Below are positions 7,961 to 18,246 of a DNA stretch of 64,000 nt, piece after piece. Source of the stretch: Pandoraea anapnoica. GTDB lineage: Bacteria; Pseudomonadota; Gammaproteobacteria; Burkholderiales; Burkholderiaceae. Made by a program: the position numbers and the translations under genes. Positions within the stretch are counted from its first letter, which is position 1. Each line of letters begins with the position of its first letter. The notes under the pieces are model-generated. The model did not search any database and was not told the origin of the DNA. It worked only from the letters and a program-made list of their open reading frames with translations. The DNA lies in assembly GCF_902459765.1 (NCBI RefSeq), contig NZ_CABPSP010000019.1, forward strand, positions 54,135-118,134, written 5' to 3'.

Positions 7961-9795
7961 ATGCACGGACACCGGGATTTCCGTTTCTGCAGCGCGACGC
8001 CGTCGCGGGTACGACCGTCCTGCCGCCGACAATGTCGCCTTACCAGAACTACCAGGGCTATCAGGACCTCAAGGGTTACGGAGGCGGTTATGGGCCACTA
8101 CCGGGCGTGACGACCCACGTGCGCGATGCGATGCGCTCACCATCGTCGCCGCCGGACGCGCATGCGTTGTCGGGGGCAGCGGCGACACCTATCGAAACGC
8201 GTAACGCCGCCCCCGACGACATCGAGGTGTTCGGCTCGTTTCATCTGGGGGCCGTCGAATTCGCACTGCCAATTGCCGCGTTGCAGGAAGTCGTGAATTT
8301 CCCCGAGCGCATTACACCGGTACCGCTCTCGCCCGCTTTTCTGCTCGGGCTGTTCAATCTGCGCGGCACGCTTATTCCCATCGTCGATCTGAAACCATTG
8401 CTGGCGATCGCTGGCGCAACGAACGTCGCGGGCGCCGGGTCCGGCAATGCCACGCTGGTGACGGAGAAGATTGCCATCGTGGATGTCGAAGGCATTCGCG
8501 TCGGGCTGTTGTTCGATAGTACGAGCGAGATTCTGCGTGTGCGGGCGTCGCAACGGACGGCATTCGAATACGACCCGTCGCACGTTGCGCCGCAGGTGGT
8601 GTCCGGTGCCATCAAGCTCAATGGCGGCGACCGCATTCTGCAGATCCTCGCACCAGGTGCGCTCGTTCACATCGAGAACATGCCGCAATTGCTGGCGCGT
8701 CAGGCGCTCAGCGCGCCGCAGCGCCGCCAGCAACGGCAACGGCTGCAATGCGTGTCGTTCACCGTCGAGCACTCGCGTCTGGCGCTGCCGATGAGCGCGA
8801 TCCGCGAGATCATTCGCATCCCCGATCTGCAGAACTCGGCGCTGGCGAGCGTCTTCTGCGTCGGCATGCTGAACCTGCGCGGCACGGTCGTGCCCGTTAT
8901 CGATTTCGCGCATTTTCTGGGGTTGCAGGCAAGCCGTCCGGAGCCGGAGATTGCAGGGACGGCGTCCGACCCGCGGCGCATTCTGATCGTCAAGCAGGAA
9001 GACGTGCACTTCGGTTTGCTGGTCGACGCGGTGGACAGCATCGTCACCTACTACGCAGACGAGTTGCTGGCGATGCCGTCGTTCAGCGCATCGCACGCGC
9101 AGCTCTTCGCGGGATGCATTCCGCGGGAGCCGATGGATGCGGGGGGTGCGGGAGGGGTGACCGTCACGTCGAACGATATCGTGCTGCTCAACGCCGACGA
9201 ACTTTTCACGCATTCGCAGGTGCTCGAACTCACGCGCGGGCATCGCGAGTTGTATCGCGAGACCGACCCGGCGCAACGGGCGAGAGCTGGCGAGACGGCT
9301 TGGCGCGGCGCGAAGTCGTCGCGCGGGACACGGCACGCGTATGTGTCGTTCCGGTTGCAGCACATGCTCGCGGTGCGTCTCGACCAGCTGCGCGAGATCA
9401 TTCACGATTCGCCGGATGTGATGCCTGCACCCGGTGCCCCGTCGTTCGTGCGCGGCATGCTCAATTTACGGCGCGAGCTGGTGACCATCGTCGATCTGCG
9501 TGCGCTTTACGGCATGCCAATGCAGGACGACGCGCAGGCGCGCAAGATTCTGGTCATCGAACACGGCAAGGACAAGTTCGGGCTGCTGGTGGACGCCATC
9601 GAGAACATCGTCACGCTGGACGAAGCGGATAAGCTACCGGTTCCGGCCATGCTGCTCGGACGCGCGACCCACGAGATGCGCAACGACATGCGCGAGGCGG
9701 TGGAACTCCCGACGGCGGACGGCACTGCGCGCACAGCGATGTTGCTCGATCTTCAGCCGCTCAAGATGCGGCTGGAGACGGCGTTGGCGCAATGA
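7957..9795 (+). CDS. Triple-CheW-domain coupling protein
   Basis: The 612-residue protein consists of a low-complexity N-terminus (about 90 residues with YQNYQGYQ) followed by three CheW domains at about 90-235, 250-420 and 450-610. Each shows the CheW core: FALPIAALQEVV...LGLFNLRGTLIPIVDL, LALPMSAIREII...VGMLNLRGTVVPVIDF and LAVRLDQLREII...RGMLNLRRELVTIVDL. CheW couples receptors to the kinase CheA. Ordinary CheW has one domain, so this could scaffold several receptor or kinase contacts. Start overlaps the cheD stop (ATGA). No CheA gene is nearby. Confidence 0.9.
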   Translation: MNARTPGFPFLQRDAVAGTTVLPPTMSPYQNYQGYQDLKGYGGGYGPLPGVTTHVRDAMRSPSSPPDAHALSGAAATPIETRNAAPDDIEVFGSFHLGAVEFALPIAALQEVVNFPERITPVPLSPAFLLGLFNLRGTLIPIVDLKPLLAIAGATNVAGAGSGNATLVTEKIAIVDVEGIRVGLLFDSTSEILRVRASQRTAFEYDPSHVAPQVVSGAIKLNGGDRILQILAPGALVHIENMPQLLARQALSAPQRRQQRQRLQCVSFTVEHSRLALPMSAIREIIRIPDLQNSALASVFCVGMLNLRGTVVPVIDFAHFLGLQASRPEPEIAGTASDPRRILIVKQEDVHFGLLVDAVDSIVTYYADELLAMPSFSASHAQLFAGCIPREPMDAGGAGGVTVTSNDIVLLNADELFTHSQVLELTRGHRELYRETDPAQRARAGETAWRGAKSSRGTRHAYVSFRLQHMLAVRLDQLREIIHDSPDVMPAPGAPSFVRGMLNLRRELVTIVDLRALYGMPMQDDAQARKILVIEHGKDKFGLLVDAIENIVTLDEADKLPVPAMLLGRATHEMRNDMREAVELPTADGTARTAMLLDLQPLKMRLETALAQ

Positions 9796-9856
9796 GTAGG
9801 AGCAACAAGGCAGTTCAGGGGTGAGGAACAAGCGCGTGCGGGATGCTGTACTGAAG

Positions 9857-9884
9857 CAAAACCGGCGGATTCGCGAGCGCCGGT
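9857..9884 (-). terminator. Rho-independent terminator downstream of the patatin gene
   Basis: On the minus strand ACCGGCG, a 10-base loop, CGCCGGT and then TTTTGC form a terminator. It is preceded by a second hairpin (9891-9922), so the convergent ends of the triple-CheW and patatin genes are separated by tandem hairpins. Confidence 0.65.
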
Positions 9885-9890
9885 GCAGGG

Positions 9891-9922
9891 CCCTGCGGCG
9901 TGTCGGGGGGCACGCCGCAGGG
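9891..9922. repeat. Perfect 12-base inverted repeat between convergent genes
   Basis: CCCTGCGGCGTG at 9891-9902 pairs with CACGCCGCAGGG at 9911-9922 around a G-rich loop. No T-run follows directly on the plus strand. It probably helps transcript termination or stability at the convergent junction. Confidence 0.7.
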
Positions 9923-9937
9923 GTGGTATGCATTTCC

Positions 9938-11119
9938 TCAGATCACTTCATGACGATGAATATCGTGCGTGACGAAACCTCGGGCATCATCCGGCACCGC
10001 TAGCCATTCGGGATGCGCCAGTGTGCGACGAACGTCGTCGAGACCGCTGGCCCAGTGATCGAGCATCGTGGACAACCCGAACTGATAGTCCTTGTAGTGC
10101 CCCTCGTATTCCTTGTTGCGATAAATCAGTTGCACGACGTTGTAGCGCTTACTGCACGCAATCTCTTCCGCCGCATGGCACCACGGATCTCGTGCACGGA
10201 CATCCGCGGGCACGCGATCCAGCACCTCGCGCAACACGCGTCGATAGTGCTGGGCACGCTGCAGGTTGTCCGTCACCAGACGGGTACGGCTTGAGAACTG
10301 AATGTCCTTCTGCCGGCCCGCGACGTCGTTCAGATTGTCGGGCAACGGTCCTCGCGCGCTCCATAGATCGACCTGAAACGCGAGCGTGTCCCGGCGTGGC
10401 GACGTGCCCAGCACTTCCGAAAGCGGCGTGTTCGACACGAGGCCGCCATCCCAGAAATACTGCCCGTCGATCTCCACCGCCGGGAATCCCGGCGGCAACG
10501 CGCCCGACGCCATGAAATGGTCCGCCCGCAACGTTTCGCGCGTGTTGTCGAAATACACGAAGTTGCCGGTATGCACGTTGACTGCGCCGACCGACACACG
10601 AATCTCGCGCGCATTGATCCGGTCGAAATCGGCGAACCGCTCCAGCGTTCCGCGCAACGCAGACGTGTCGTAGTAACTCGCATGCGCCGGATCACCCATG
10701 GCCGTGGGTAACGGCTGCGGCCAGCGCGGCGTGAAAAATCCCTTCTGCCCCTCCGCCATCGCGCGCCACGCCTGCCAGGCGCTGTAAGCGATGCGTCCGG
10801 ACTCCGGTCCGTTGAGGATTGCGGCTTCGAACGGTGCAGGCAGCGGCGGAAAGACCGCAGGCTCGCAAATCGTCCGCCAGAACGCTTCGAGTTGCTCGAC
10901 ACGGCGCTCCGGCGCATTGCCCGCAATAATTGCCGTGTTCAGCGCACCGATGGAGATGCCGGCGATCCAGTTCGGTTCGATACCCGACTCGTACAGACCG
11001 GCGTACACGCCCGCCTGATAGGCCCCTAACGCACCGCCCCCCTGCAAAACGAGCGCCACCGTCTCGTACGGCGGCAGATCGATGGCGCGTTTGGGGACTT
11101 TGGGCGGATTGGCCGTCAT
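9938..11119 (-). CDS. Patatin-like phospholipase
   Basis: A 393-residue protein with the patatin fold: oxyanion loop LQGGGALGAYQAG at about 25-37, nucleophile elbow GISIG with Ser56, and the catalytic aspartate in YFWDGGLVSNTP near residue 232. Such enzymes hydrolyse acyl esters of lipids through a Ser-Asp dyad. A strong AGGAGA site precedes ATG 11119; the frame is open to 11197 but that part lacks support. It lies 84 bases downstream of the 3-hydroxybutyrate dehydrogenase gene on the same strand, and the pair suggests a role in lipid or polyhydroxybutyrate turnover, an inference from context. No signal peptide seen. Confidence 0.9.
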   Translation of the reverse strand: MTANPPKVPKRAIDLPPYETVALVLQGGGALGAYQAGVYAGLYESGIEPNWIAGISIGALNTAIIAGNAPERRVEQLEAFWRTICEPAVFPPLPAPFEAAILNGPESGRIAYSAWQAWRAMAEGQKGFFTPRWPQPLPTAMGDPAHASYYDTSALRGTLERFADFDRINAREIRVSVGAVNVHTGNFVYFDNTRETLRADHFMASGALPPGFPAVEIDGQYFWDGGLVSNTPLSEVLGTSPRRDTLAFQVDLWSARGPLPDNLNDVAGRQKDIQFSSRTRLVTDNLQRAQHYRRVLREVLDRVPADVRARDPWCHAAEEIACSKRYNVVQLIYRNKEYEGHYKDYQFGLSTMLDHWASGLDDVRRTLAHPEWLAVPDDARGFVTHDIHRHEVI

Positions 11120-11203
11120 GACCGTTCTCCTGATGCTTGCTACCTGATGATGAACACCGCCCCGGCACGGTCGCGTGCCGGGACGGCGAACTGCCACGTG
11201 CGC

Positions 11204-12001
11204 TTACTGCATGAACCAACCGTGGCTCACGACGAACGACTGTCCGGTGAACGCCGCGCTCGGGAACGTCGCGAGGAACAGCGCCGTCTGGGCGACATCG
11301 TCGACCGTGGTGAACACACCGTCGACCGTGCCGCCCAGCATCACCTTCTTGATGACGTCGTCTTCCGAAATGCCAAGCTCCTTGGCCTGCTCGGGAATCT
11401 GCTTGTCGACGAGCGGCGTACGCACGAAGCCCGGGCAGATGACGTGCGAGCGCACGTTATGCTTCGCACCTTCCTTGGCCAGCACGCGAGCAAGGCCGAG
11501 CAACGCATGCTTGGCCGCCACGTACGCCGACTTCAGCGGCGACGCCTCATGCGAGTGCACCGAACCCATGTAGATGACGATCCCACCGCGGTCGTCTTTG
11601 TACATGTGCTTGAGCGCCGCCTTGGTCGTCAGAAACGCGCCGTCGACGTGAATTGCCTGCATCTTCTTCCAATCGGAAAACGCGTAGTTCTCGATCGGAT
11701 TGACGATCTGAATGCCCGCGTTCGAGATCAGGATGTCGACGGAACCGAACGTCTGCGCGACCTTGTCGATACCGCTATTCACCGCCTCTTCGTTGGTGAC
11801 GTCCATCGCCACCCCGATGGCCTTGCCACCGGCCGCCTTGATTTCTTCGGCAACGGCGTCTGCGCCCTGCTGGTTCAGATCCGCAATCGCAATGGCCGCA
11901 CCGGCACGCGCCAGCGTCAGCGCAATCTCTTTCCCGATGCCACTGGCAGCCCCCGTCACCACCGCGACTTTCCCATTCAACTGGTTCACTGACTGGCTCA
12001 T
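11204..12001 (-). CDS. 3-hydroxybutyrate dehydrogenase (SDR family)
   Basis: The 265-residue protein is a classical short-chain dehydrogenase: cofactor motif TGAASGIG at residues 16-23, NAG motif in ILISNAGIQ, and catalytic SAYVAAK. Segments such as VSHGWFMQ at the C-terminus and [27 protein letters not shown] are typical of D-3-hydroxybutyrate dehydrogenase, which interconverts 3-hydroxybutyrate and acetoacetate with NAD. ATG 12001 has AGGAG seven bases upstream; a GTG two codons earlier is less likely. Probably the first gene of a two-gene unit with the patatin. Confidence 0.9.
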   Translation of the reverse strand: MSQSVNQLNGKVAVVTGAASGIGKEIALTLARAGAAIAIADLNQQGADAVAEEIKAAGGKAIGVAMDVTNEEAVNSGIDKVAQTFGSVDILISNAGIQIVNPIENYAFSDWKKMQAIHVDGAFLTTKAALKHMYKDDRGGIVIYMGSVHSHEASPLKSAYVAAKHALLGLARVLAKEGAKHNVRSHVICPGFVRTPLVDKQIPEQAKELGISEDDVIKKVMLGGTVDGVFTTVDDVAQTALFLATFPSAAFTGQSFVVSHGWFMQ

Positions 12002-12135
12002 TTGCACACTCCTGATTCGTCAAAATGGCGGACCATGCAACACGGCACGATGTGACGCGTGCGCATGGCTCGTCGAACACTGGCTGATGGCGAACATCCC
12101 CGCATCGATGGGCGGGTCCGGCCGCCGCACAAACA

Positions 12136-12161
12136 GAAAAGGCGCCTTGCGGCGCCTTTTC
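12136..12161. terminator. Bidirectional terminator between ettA and its neighbour
   Basis: GAAAAGGCGCC, loop TTGC and GGCGCCTTTTC form an 11-base perfect hairpin with A/T ends on both sides. It lies just beyond the ettA stop at 12167 and can serve that minus-strand gene. Confidence 0.85.
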
Positions 12162-12166
12162 CTGCA

Positions 12167-13834
<1,668 letters not shown>

Positions 13835-13900
13835 TCGGCTTTCCTGATCCTGAAACGGTTATGACGGCTCACAGGCGAGCGCCAGATAGCGGCAAGTTTA

Positions 13901-14326
13901 TCAAAGCGCGGCACGCACAGCATCGGGCGCGTCGATCACGAGGTCGGCGCACGCGTATGCGCAGCACGGCAGCAGCCAGCCCTGCGTCTTCTCGTCGCGC
14001 GACAGACCGGGCCACTCGATCCGATACGTCACCGGTGCACTGGTGCCCAACGCATCGCCTGTCACGGCGCTTCTCGCTTCGCACAGACACGCGCGACACG
14101 TGCCGTTGCGGCACAGGCTCGGCAGCTTGATGCCAGCGGCCTGGGCGGCGAGCAGGATCGGCGTGTCCGGTGGCGCGTCGAATTGCCAGCCCGAGGGCAG
14201 GAGCGTGACGCGCGGCGGCTTCAAGGCTTCGCGCTCGGCGCAGGATCGAGGGATCTGGGGGTAAGAACGTTCCAAGGATGACCACACAGATGCTAAACGG
14301 CGTATCTTGCGCCAACGCGCTACCAT
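13901..14326 (-). CDS. Plant-type [2Fe-2S] ferredoxin
   Basis: The core runs VTLLPSGWQFDAPPDTPILLAA, then the cluster motif C-RNGT-C-RA-C in LCRNGTCRACLCEA, and the fourth ligand in GWLLPCCAYACADL. This is the CX4CX2C...C arrangement of plant-type ferredoxins, which carry electrons to oxygenases or reductases. The partner is not visible here. ATG 14326 (141 residues) has GGAAG upstream but its first 40 residues are not conserved-looking, and GTG 14287 is possible, so the start is uncertain. The gene is divergent from, and almost overlaps the leader of, the pyrophosphohydrolase gene. Confidence 0.82.
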   Translation of the reverse strand: MVARWRKIRRLASVWSSLERSYPQIPRSCAEREALKPPRVTLLPSGWQFDAPPDTPILLAAQAAGIKLPSLCRNGTCRACLCEARSAVTGDALGTSAPVTYRIEWPGLSRDEKTQGWLLPCCAYACADLVIDAPDAVRAAL

Positions 14327-14351
14327 AACCCACTTCCAAGTCCCGAATCCC

Positions 14352-14705
14352 ATGTCCGCCGAACCCAAGGATCCCACCGCCCGCCTCATCGATACCGCCG
14401 GTCTCGCGGCCGAGCTGCAAGCATTCGCCGATGCCCGCGACTGGCATCAGTACCATTCGCCCAAGAACCTCGCGATGGCGCTGTCGGTCGAAGTGGCTGA
14501 ACTCGTCGAGATCTTCCAGTGGCACACCGAGGCGCAGGCCAATGCCGTCATGCAATCGAGTGAAGCGCGGCATGTCGAACAGGAACTGGCTGATATCACT
14601 ATGTATCTGGTGCGTCTGACGATGGTGCTTGGCATCGACCTGAACCGCGCGGTCGCCGACAAACTTGTTCTGAACGCGCAGAAGTACCCGCCAACCAAGG
14701 CGTGA
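14352..14705 (+). CDS. MazG-like nucleotide pyrophosphohydrolase
   Basis: A 117-residue all-helical protein. It has the metal-binding pattern of the MazG/dCTPase family: EVAELVEIFQW (EXXE) and, about 30 residues on, EQELADITMYLVRL (EXXD). The segment WHQYHSPKNLAMALSVE is typical of the RS21-C6/DCTPP1-like group that hydrolyses dCTP or modified nucleotides to monophosphates. ATG 14352 is chosen over 14307 because the leader MRQRATITHFQVPNP is not family-like and overlaps the divergent gene. Confidence 0.88.
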   Translation: MSAEPKDPTARLIDTAGLAAELQAFADARDWHQYHSPKNLAMALSVEVAELVEIFQWHTEAQANAVMQSSEARHVEQELADITMYLVRLTMVLGIDLNRAVADKLVLNAQKYPPTKA

Positions 14706-14794
14706 TCGAGCGTGGCGGAAATCGTGCCGAGGCTCTGAATTGAGTGTCCGCCCCTTGCAATCGGGCCTCACGCCCGCATAACGGCCAGAGTCCG

Positions 14795-14805
14795 CCCCCC
14801 CCCCC
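14795..14805 (+). repeat. Homopolymeric C11 tract in the metallophosphoesterase leader
   Basis: Eleven consecutive C bases lie 22-32 bases upstream of ATG 14827. Tracts of this length are prone to slippage, and this one lies where it could alter promoter spacing or leader structure. Confidence 0.8.
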
Positions 14806-14826
14806 GAATTTCGATCCGACAACGCT

Positions 14827-16047
14827 ATGTCCCAATCCTCACAGACTTCCCAGACGTCAGACGCGCCGCCCGGTGCGAGTCACACGCACGGTAAGTCATC
14901 GAAGCGCACACTCCCCGCACGCCCGCGCTGGTTGATGCTCGCCATCATCGCGCTGCTACATGCATACATCGGCTGGCGTCTACTGACACCGTTGCCGGTG
15001 GCCATGGGCTGGAAGGTGCTGGGCGGGTTGTGGCTCGCCATCTCGACCGTGCTGATTCCGCTCGGCCTGATGAGCCGCGCCATCCAGAAAGAACCGCTCG
15101 CCACGCTGCTGACGTGGACCGGGATGACGGCGATCGGGGTCTTCTCCTCGCTCTTCGTGTTCACGCTGCTGCGCGACGTGGTGCTCGGGGTCGCGATGGC
15201 CTTCTCGGCTCTCGACGCCCAGCTCGTCACCCGATCCGCGGTCATTGTGCTGATACTGACGGCGACGTCGACGGTGCTGGGTTTCTACAACGCGCGACGC
15301 CTCGCCCGCGTGGTCGACGTCGACGTTCCGATTGCCAACCTGCCGTCGGAACTCAAGGGCTTCACCATCGTGCAGCTGAGCGACATTCACGTGAGTTCGA
15401 CGATTCGACGCGGCTATATCGAAGCGATCGTCGAGGCATCGAATGCCCTCAAGCCGGATCTCGTCGCGATCACCGGCGATCTGGTGGACGGGGGCGTGCC
15501 CGCGCTACGTGACCATATCGCGCCGCTCGGCCAATTGACCTCGCGCCACGGCACCTACGTCTGCACGGGCAACCACGAGTACTACTCGGGCGCACCGGCG
15601 TGGGTCGCAGAATTGCGACGCATCGGTCTGACCGTCCTCGAAAACGAGCATGTGGTGCTCGACCATGAAGGGGCATCGCTGACGGTGGCCGGCGTGACGG
15701 ACTTCACCGCCCATCAGTTCGATCCGGAAAAACGTAGCGATCCGCAGGCTGCCATCGACGGCGCGCCCGAAGGCGTGCCGCGCGTGCTGCTCGCGCATCA
15801 ACCGCGCAGCGCCCCGGCTGCGCAGGAAGCCGGCTTCGATCTGCAACTCTCCGGACACACGCACGGCGGACAATTCTGGCCGTGGATGTACTTCGTGCCG
15901 CTGCAACAACCCTTCGTGCATGGGCTGCATCGTCTCGGCCGTCTCGCCATCTATGTGAGCCGGGGAACGGGCTATTGGGGACCGCCGAAGCGTTTCGGCG
16001 CGCCGTCGGAAATCACGCGCATCCGGCTCGTGCCGGGCAAGGTTTAA
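14827..16047 (+). CDS. Membrane-anchored metallophosphoesterase (YkuE/YaeI-like)
   Basis: The 406-residue protein has an N-terminal region with about four hydrophobic helices (from WLMLAIIALLHAYIGW to about residue 155), then a calcineurin-like phosphoesterase domain. Its metal motifs are all present: LSDIHVS (DXH), ITGDLVDGG (GDXXD), TGNHEYY (GNHE), LAHQPR and LSGHTHGGQF. Relatives hydrolyse phosphodiesters, including UDP-2,3-diacylglucosamine-type lipids, at the membrane. No clear Shine-Dalgarno sequence precedes the ATG, and a C11 tract lies in the leader. Confidence 0.92.
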   Translation: MSQSSQTSQTSDAPPGASHTHGKSSKRTLPARPRWLMLAIIALLHAYIGWRLLTPLPVAMGWKVLGGLWLAISTVLIPLGLMSRAIQKEPLATLLTWTGMTAIGVFSSLFVFTLLRDVVLGVAMAFSALDAQLVTRSAVIVLILTATSTVLGFYNARRLARVVDVDVPIANLPSELKGFTIVQLSDIHVSSTIRRGYIEAIVEASNALKPDLVAITGDLVDGGVPALRDHIAPLGQLTSRHGTYVCTGNHEYYSGAPAWVAELRRIGLTVLENEHVVLDHEGASLTVAGVTDFTAHQFDPEKRSDPQAAIDGAPEGVPRVLLAHQPRSAPAAQEAGFDLQLSGHTHGGQFWPWMYFVPLQQPFVHGLHRLGRLAIYVSRGTGYWGPPKRFGAPSEITRIRLVPGKV

Positions 16048-16061
16048 CGGGATTTGATGCG

Positions 16062-16361
16062 ATGAAGTCTCTCTCATCCGGCAGCGCTTCGCTGGAAACC
16101 GTGGCCGTGCGTCTTCGCGGCAAGATTCAGGGCGTGGGGTACCGTCATGCGGCTGTGCGCGAGGGGCATCTGATCGGCGTTCGCGGATGGGTGCAAGCGC
16201 TTCCCGAAGGCGACATTCTCGCCGTGGTGCAAGGCACGCCCGATCAGATCGACAAGATGCTGGAATGGATGCGGCGCGGACCGCCCGGCGCGCGCGTCAT
16301 GGAGTTCGAAAGCGAAGTGGAGTACACCGGCCGTCGTTTTGACCGGTTCGAACAACTTTGA
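16062..16361 (+). CDS. Acylphosphatase family protein lacking the catalytic Asn
   Basis: This 99-residue protein fits acylphosphatase in length and fold. KIQGVGYRHAA carries the phosphate-binding loop with the conserved Arg. The next signature, normally GWVxN, reads GWVQALPEGD, so the catalytic Asn that positions the water is Ala. Active enzymes split acyl phosphates such as carbamoyl phosphate; this copy may be inactive or altered. The start ATG 16062 lies 14 bases after the metallophosphoesterase stop, so the two are probably co-transcribed. Confidence 0.85.
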   Translation: MKSLSSGSASLETVAVRLRGKIQGVGYRHAAVREGHLIGVRGWVQALPEGDILAVVQGTPDQIDKMLEWMRRGPPGARVMEFESEVEYTGRRFDRFEQL

Positions 16362-16409
16362 TCTGAGATCTGCGCGCAAGCGCATGTCCGTTCCGATCCT
16401 ACCCTCCCG

Positions 16410-16868
16410 ATGCCAATGCCTACGCCCAGCACCCGTCGCGCTATCGACGAAGACGCACCCCGCATCGTCGCGCTGCTCGCGCAGCTGGGCTACGAGACAC
16501 CGCTCGACATCGTTCGTCGCAACATCGCGCTATCGAATGCCGAGGGCGATGACGCGGCCTTCGTCGCTATCGACGAGAACGCCAAAATTGTGGGATGTAT
16601 CGGATTGCACGCGCTCACCATGTTTCATCTGGCGGGGCGTCTGGGGCGCATTACAGCGCTGGTGGTGGAAGAGAGTGCGAGAGGCTCGGGCGTCGGGCAC
16701 GCGCTGATGGCGGCCGCTCACGCGTGGTTCAACACGCGGGGATGCGAGAAATTCGAAGTGACGAGCAGCGACCATCGGGTCGCCGCACATCGCTTCTATG
16801 CGCGCCACGGCTATGCCCGCGATGGGCAAAGACTGGCGCGCAAAAGCCAGACGTCGTCGCTGACTTAA
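16410..16868 (+). CDS. GNAT family N-acetyltransferase
   Basis: A 152-residue single-domain protein. Motif A is [20 protein letters not shown], with the acetyl-CoA pyrophosphate loop RGSGVG, and motif B is [19 protein letters not shown] enzymes transfer an acetyl group from acetyl-CoA to an amine; the acceptor is unknown. It follows the acylphosphatase by 48 bases. Its stop TAA overlaps, base for base, the reverse stop of the convergent IF-1 gene. Confidence 0.88.
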   Translation: MPMPTPSTRRAIDEDAPRIVALLAQLGYETPLDIVRRNIALSNAEGDDAAFVAIDENAKIVGCIGLHALTMFHLAGRLGRITALVVEESARGSGVGHALMAAAHAWFNTRGCEKFEVTSSDHRVAAHRFYARHGYARDGQRLARKSQTSSLT

Positions 16869-17086
16869 TTCTTGTGACGGTAGTTGATGCGGCCCTTGCT
16901 CAGATCATAGGGCGACATTTCCAGCGTCACGCGGTCACCCGCGAGAATACGGATGCGGTTCTTCTGCATGCGGCCGCTCGCATATGCCACCACTTCCACG
17001 CCGTTTTCGAGCGTGACGCGAAAGCGATTATCCGGCAGCACATCCGAAACGTGTCCGCTGAATTCGATCAGTTCTTCCTTGGCCAA
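16865..17086 (-). CDS. infA: Translation initiation factor IF-1, second-copy type, TTG start
   Basis: The 73-residue protein is a complete S1-like OB-fold IF-1: [63 protein letters not shown]-1 binds the ribosomal A site and helps IF-2 and IF-3. The frame begins at TTG (17086-17084) with AGAGGA about seven bases upstream, and no in-frame ATG nearby could start it without losing conserved sequence. It is not in the ribosomal protein locus, so it is likely one of two infA copies found in many Burkholderiaceae. Monocistronic and convergent with the GNAT gene. Confidence 0.92.
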   Translation of the reverse strand: MAKEELIEFSGHVSDVLPDNRFRVTLENGVEVVAYASGRMQKNRIRILAGDRVTLEMSPYDLSKGRINYRHKN

Positions 17087-17652
17087 TATCGTGTCCTCTT
17101 GAGGGTGCCGCTCGCGAGGGGCGCAGCACCGGTGTTACTGTAAGTTCGTTCGCCAATACCGTCCCCGCACCCTGAAAACTAGCGGGGGTGCACATCGAAC
17201 GCCAAAAGGAGCCTACCCGGTCGACCGGCCATGAAGGCAAACGGTGCACCGAAAGCGGCGATGGTTCGAAGGAACAAGGCACATTGCGGCAGTGCCACAA
17301 AGACGAGCAGTGCGTGTCGGGAGGGCGAAGACCGGTTCGGTCTGCGTCATCGGCACAGCGAGTGATCCGGCTCGCAGGACATGGCTGTCAGCGGCGCCGA
17401 TAAAGCATTTCGCGATCGTCAGGCGATGATCGGCGAACTTTCGCCGATCCCGCTAGGATACGCCTTTCTACGTCGCCCGTGTGGAAAAAATGGCCCGCAC
17501 AGGCCCATTTGAACGCTTTTGTCGCCTAATTGTGGCGCAATGCACCAATGAGGCTCGCCAGCGGCCAGGTTTGCCTCGGGGTCAACGCGGATGTGACGCG
17601 CAACGCGCACTCAACTATGCTGTAAGTATCCGTAGCCCGCAGGAGGATGACC
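17087..17652. other. Long intergenic region, no gene recognised
   Basis: These 566 bases separate the divergent infA and CBS genes. Short open frames here lack ribosome binding sites and recognisable sequence. The only structure seen is a perfect 9-base inverted repeat GATCGGCGA-N4-TCGCCGATC at 17428-17449 without a T-run. Promoters for both flanking genes must lie here. Confidence 0.6.
17428..17449. repeat. Perfect inverted repeat in the infA-CBS intergenic region
   Basis: GATCGGCGA and TCGCCGATC are perfect complements around ACTT. There is no following T-run, so an operator or RNA hairpin is likelier than a terminator. Confidence 0.6.
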
Positions 17653-18129
17653 ATGAAAACAGTCGCTCAGATCCTGAAATCCAAATCGGTCGACACAGTA
17701 TATAAAGTACGGCCGTCCGATTCGGTACTCGATGCCCTGACCCTGATGGCCGAAGCCCGCATCGGCGCGGTACTGGTCAGCGAGGACGACCGCGCCATCG
17801 TCGGCATCTTTACCGAGCGCGACTACGCCCGCAAAGTCGCGCTGATGGGACGAACCTCCGTCAACACGCCCGTGCGCGACGTGATGACCTCCGCGGTGCG
17901 CTACGTCAGCCCCGAACAGACCAACGAAGAGTGCATGACGTTGATGACGCAGCATCGCATCCGTCACCTGCCTGTCATGAAAGACGGCGAGCTGGTCGGC
18001 CTGCTGTCCATCGGCGACCTGGTCAAAGCCATCATTACCGAACAGCAGTTCACCATCGATCAACTGGAGAACTACATCATGGGCGGCAGCGCGGCTCTGG
18101 TCGGCACCTCGCCATCACGCCCAAGTTAA
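17653..18129 (+). CDS. CBS-domain-pair protein
   Basis: The 158-residue cytosolic protein consists of two tandem CBS domains: about residues 8-65 (VRPSDSVLDALTLMAEARIGAVLV, FTERDYARKV) and 73-130 (VRYVSPEQTNEECMTLMTQHRIRHLPVM, LSIGDLVKAII). Stand-alone CBS pairs bind adenine nucleotides and regulate partner proteins; the partner is not visible here. AGGAGG at 17641-17646 is correctly spaced for ATG 17653 and too close for ATG 17647. A terminator follows at 18205, so the gene is monocistronic. Confidence 0.92.
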   Translation: MKTVAQILKSKSVDTVYKVRPSDSVLDALTLMAEARIGAVLVSEDDRAIVGIFTERDYARKVALMGRTSVNTPVRDVMTSAVRYVSPEQTNEECMTLMTQHRIRHLPVMKDGELVGLLSIGDLVKAIITEQQFTIDQLENYIMGGSAALVGTSPSRPS

Positions 18130-18204
18130 GGTGCAGACCGGATCGGCCCGCTCCCGCGCGTCAGACGCATTCCAGCATTATCGCCAACAGCGTAATCAGG
18201 GGCA

Positions 18205-18233
18205 CGGCGCTTCACGCGAAGCGCCGCTTTTTT
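18205..18233 (+). terminator. Rho-independent terminator of the CBS gene
   Basis: CGGCGCTTC, loop ACGC and GAAGCGCCG form a 9-base perfect stem followed by C and six T. Confidence 0.9.
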
Positions 18234-18246
18234 GTCGACGACAAAG

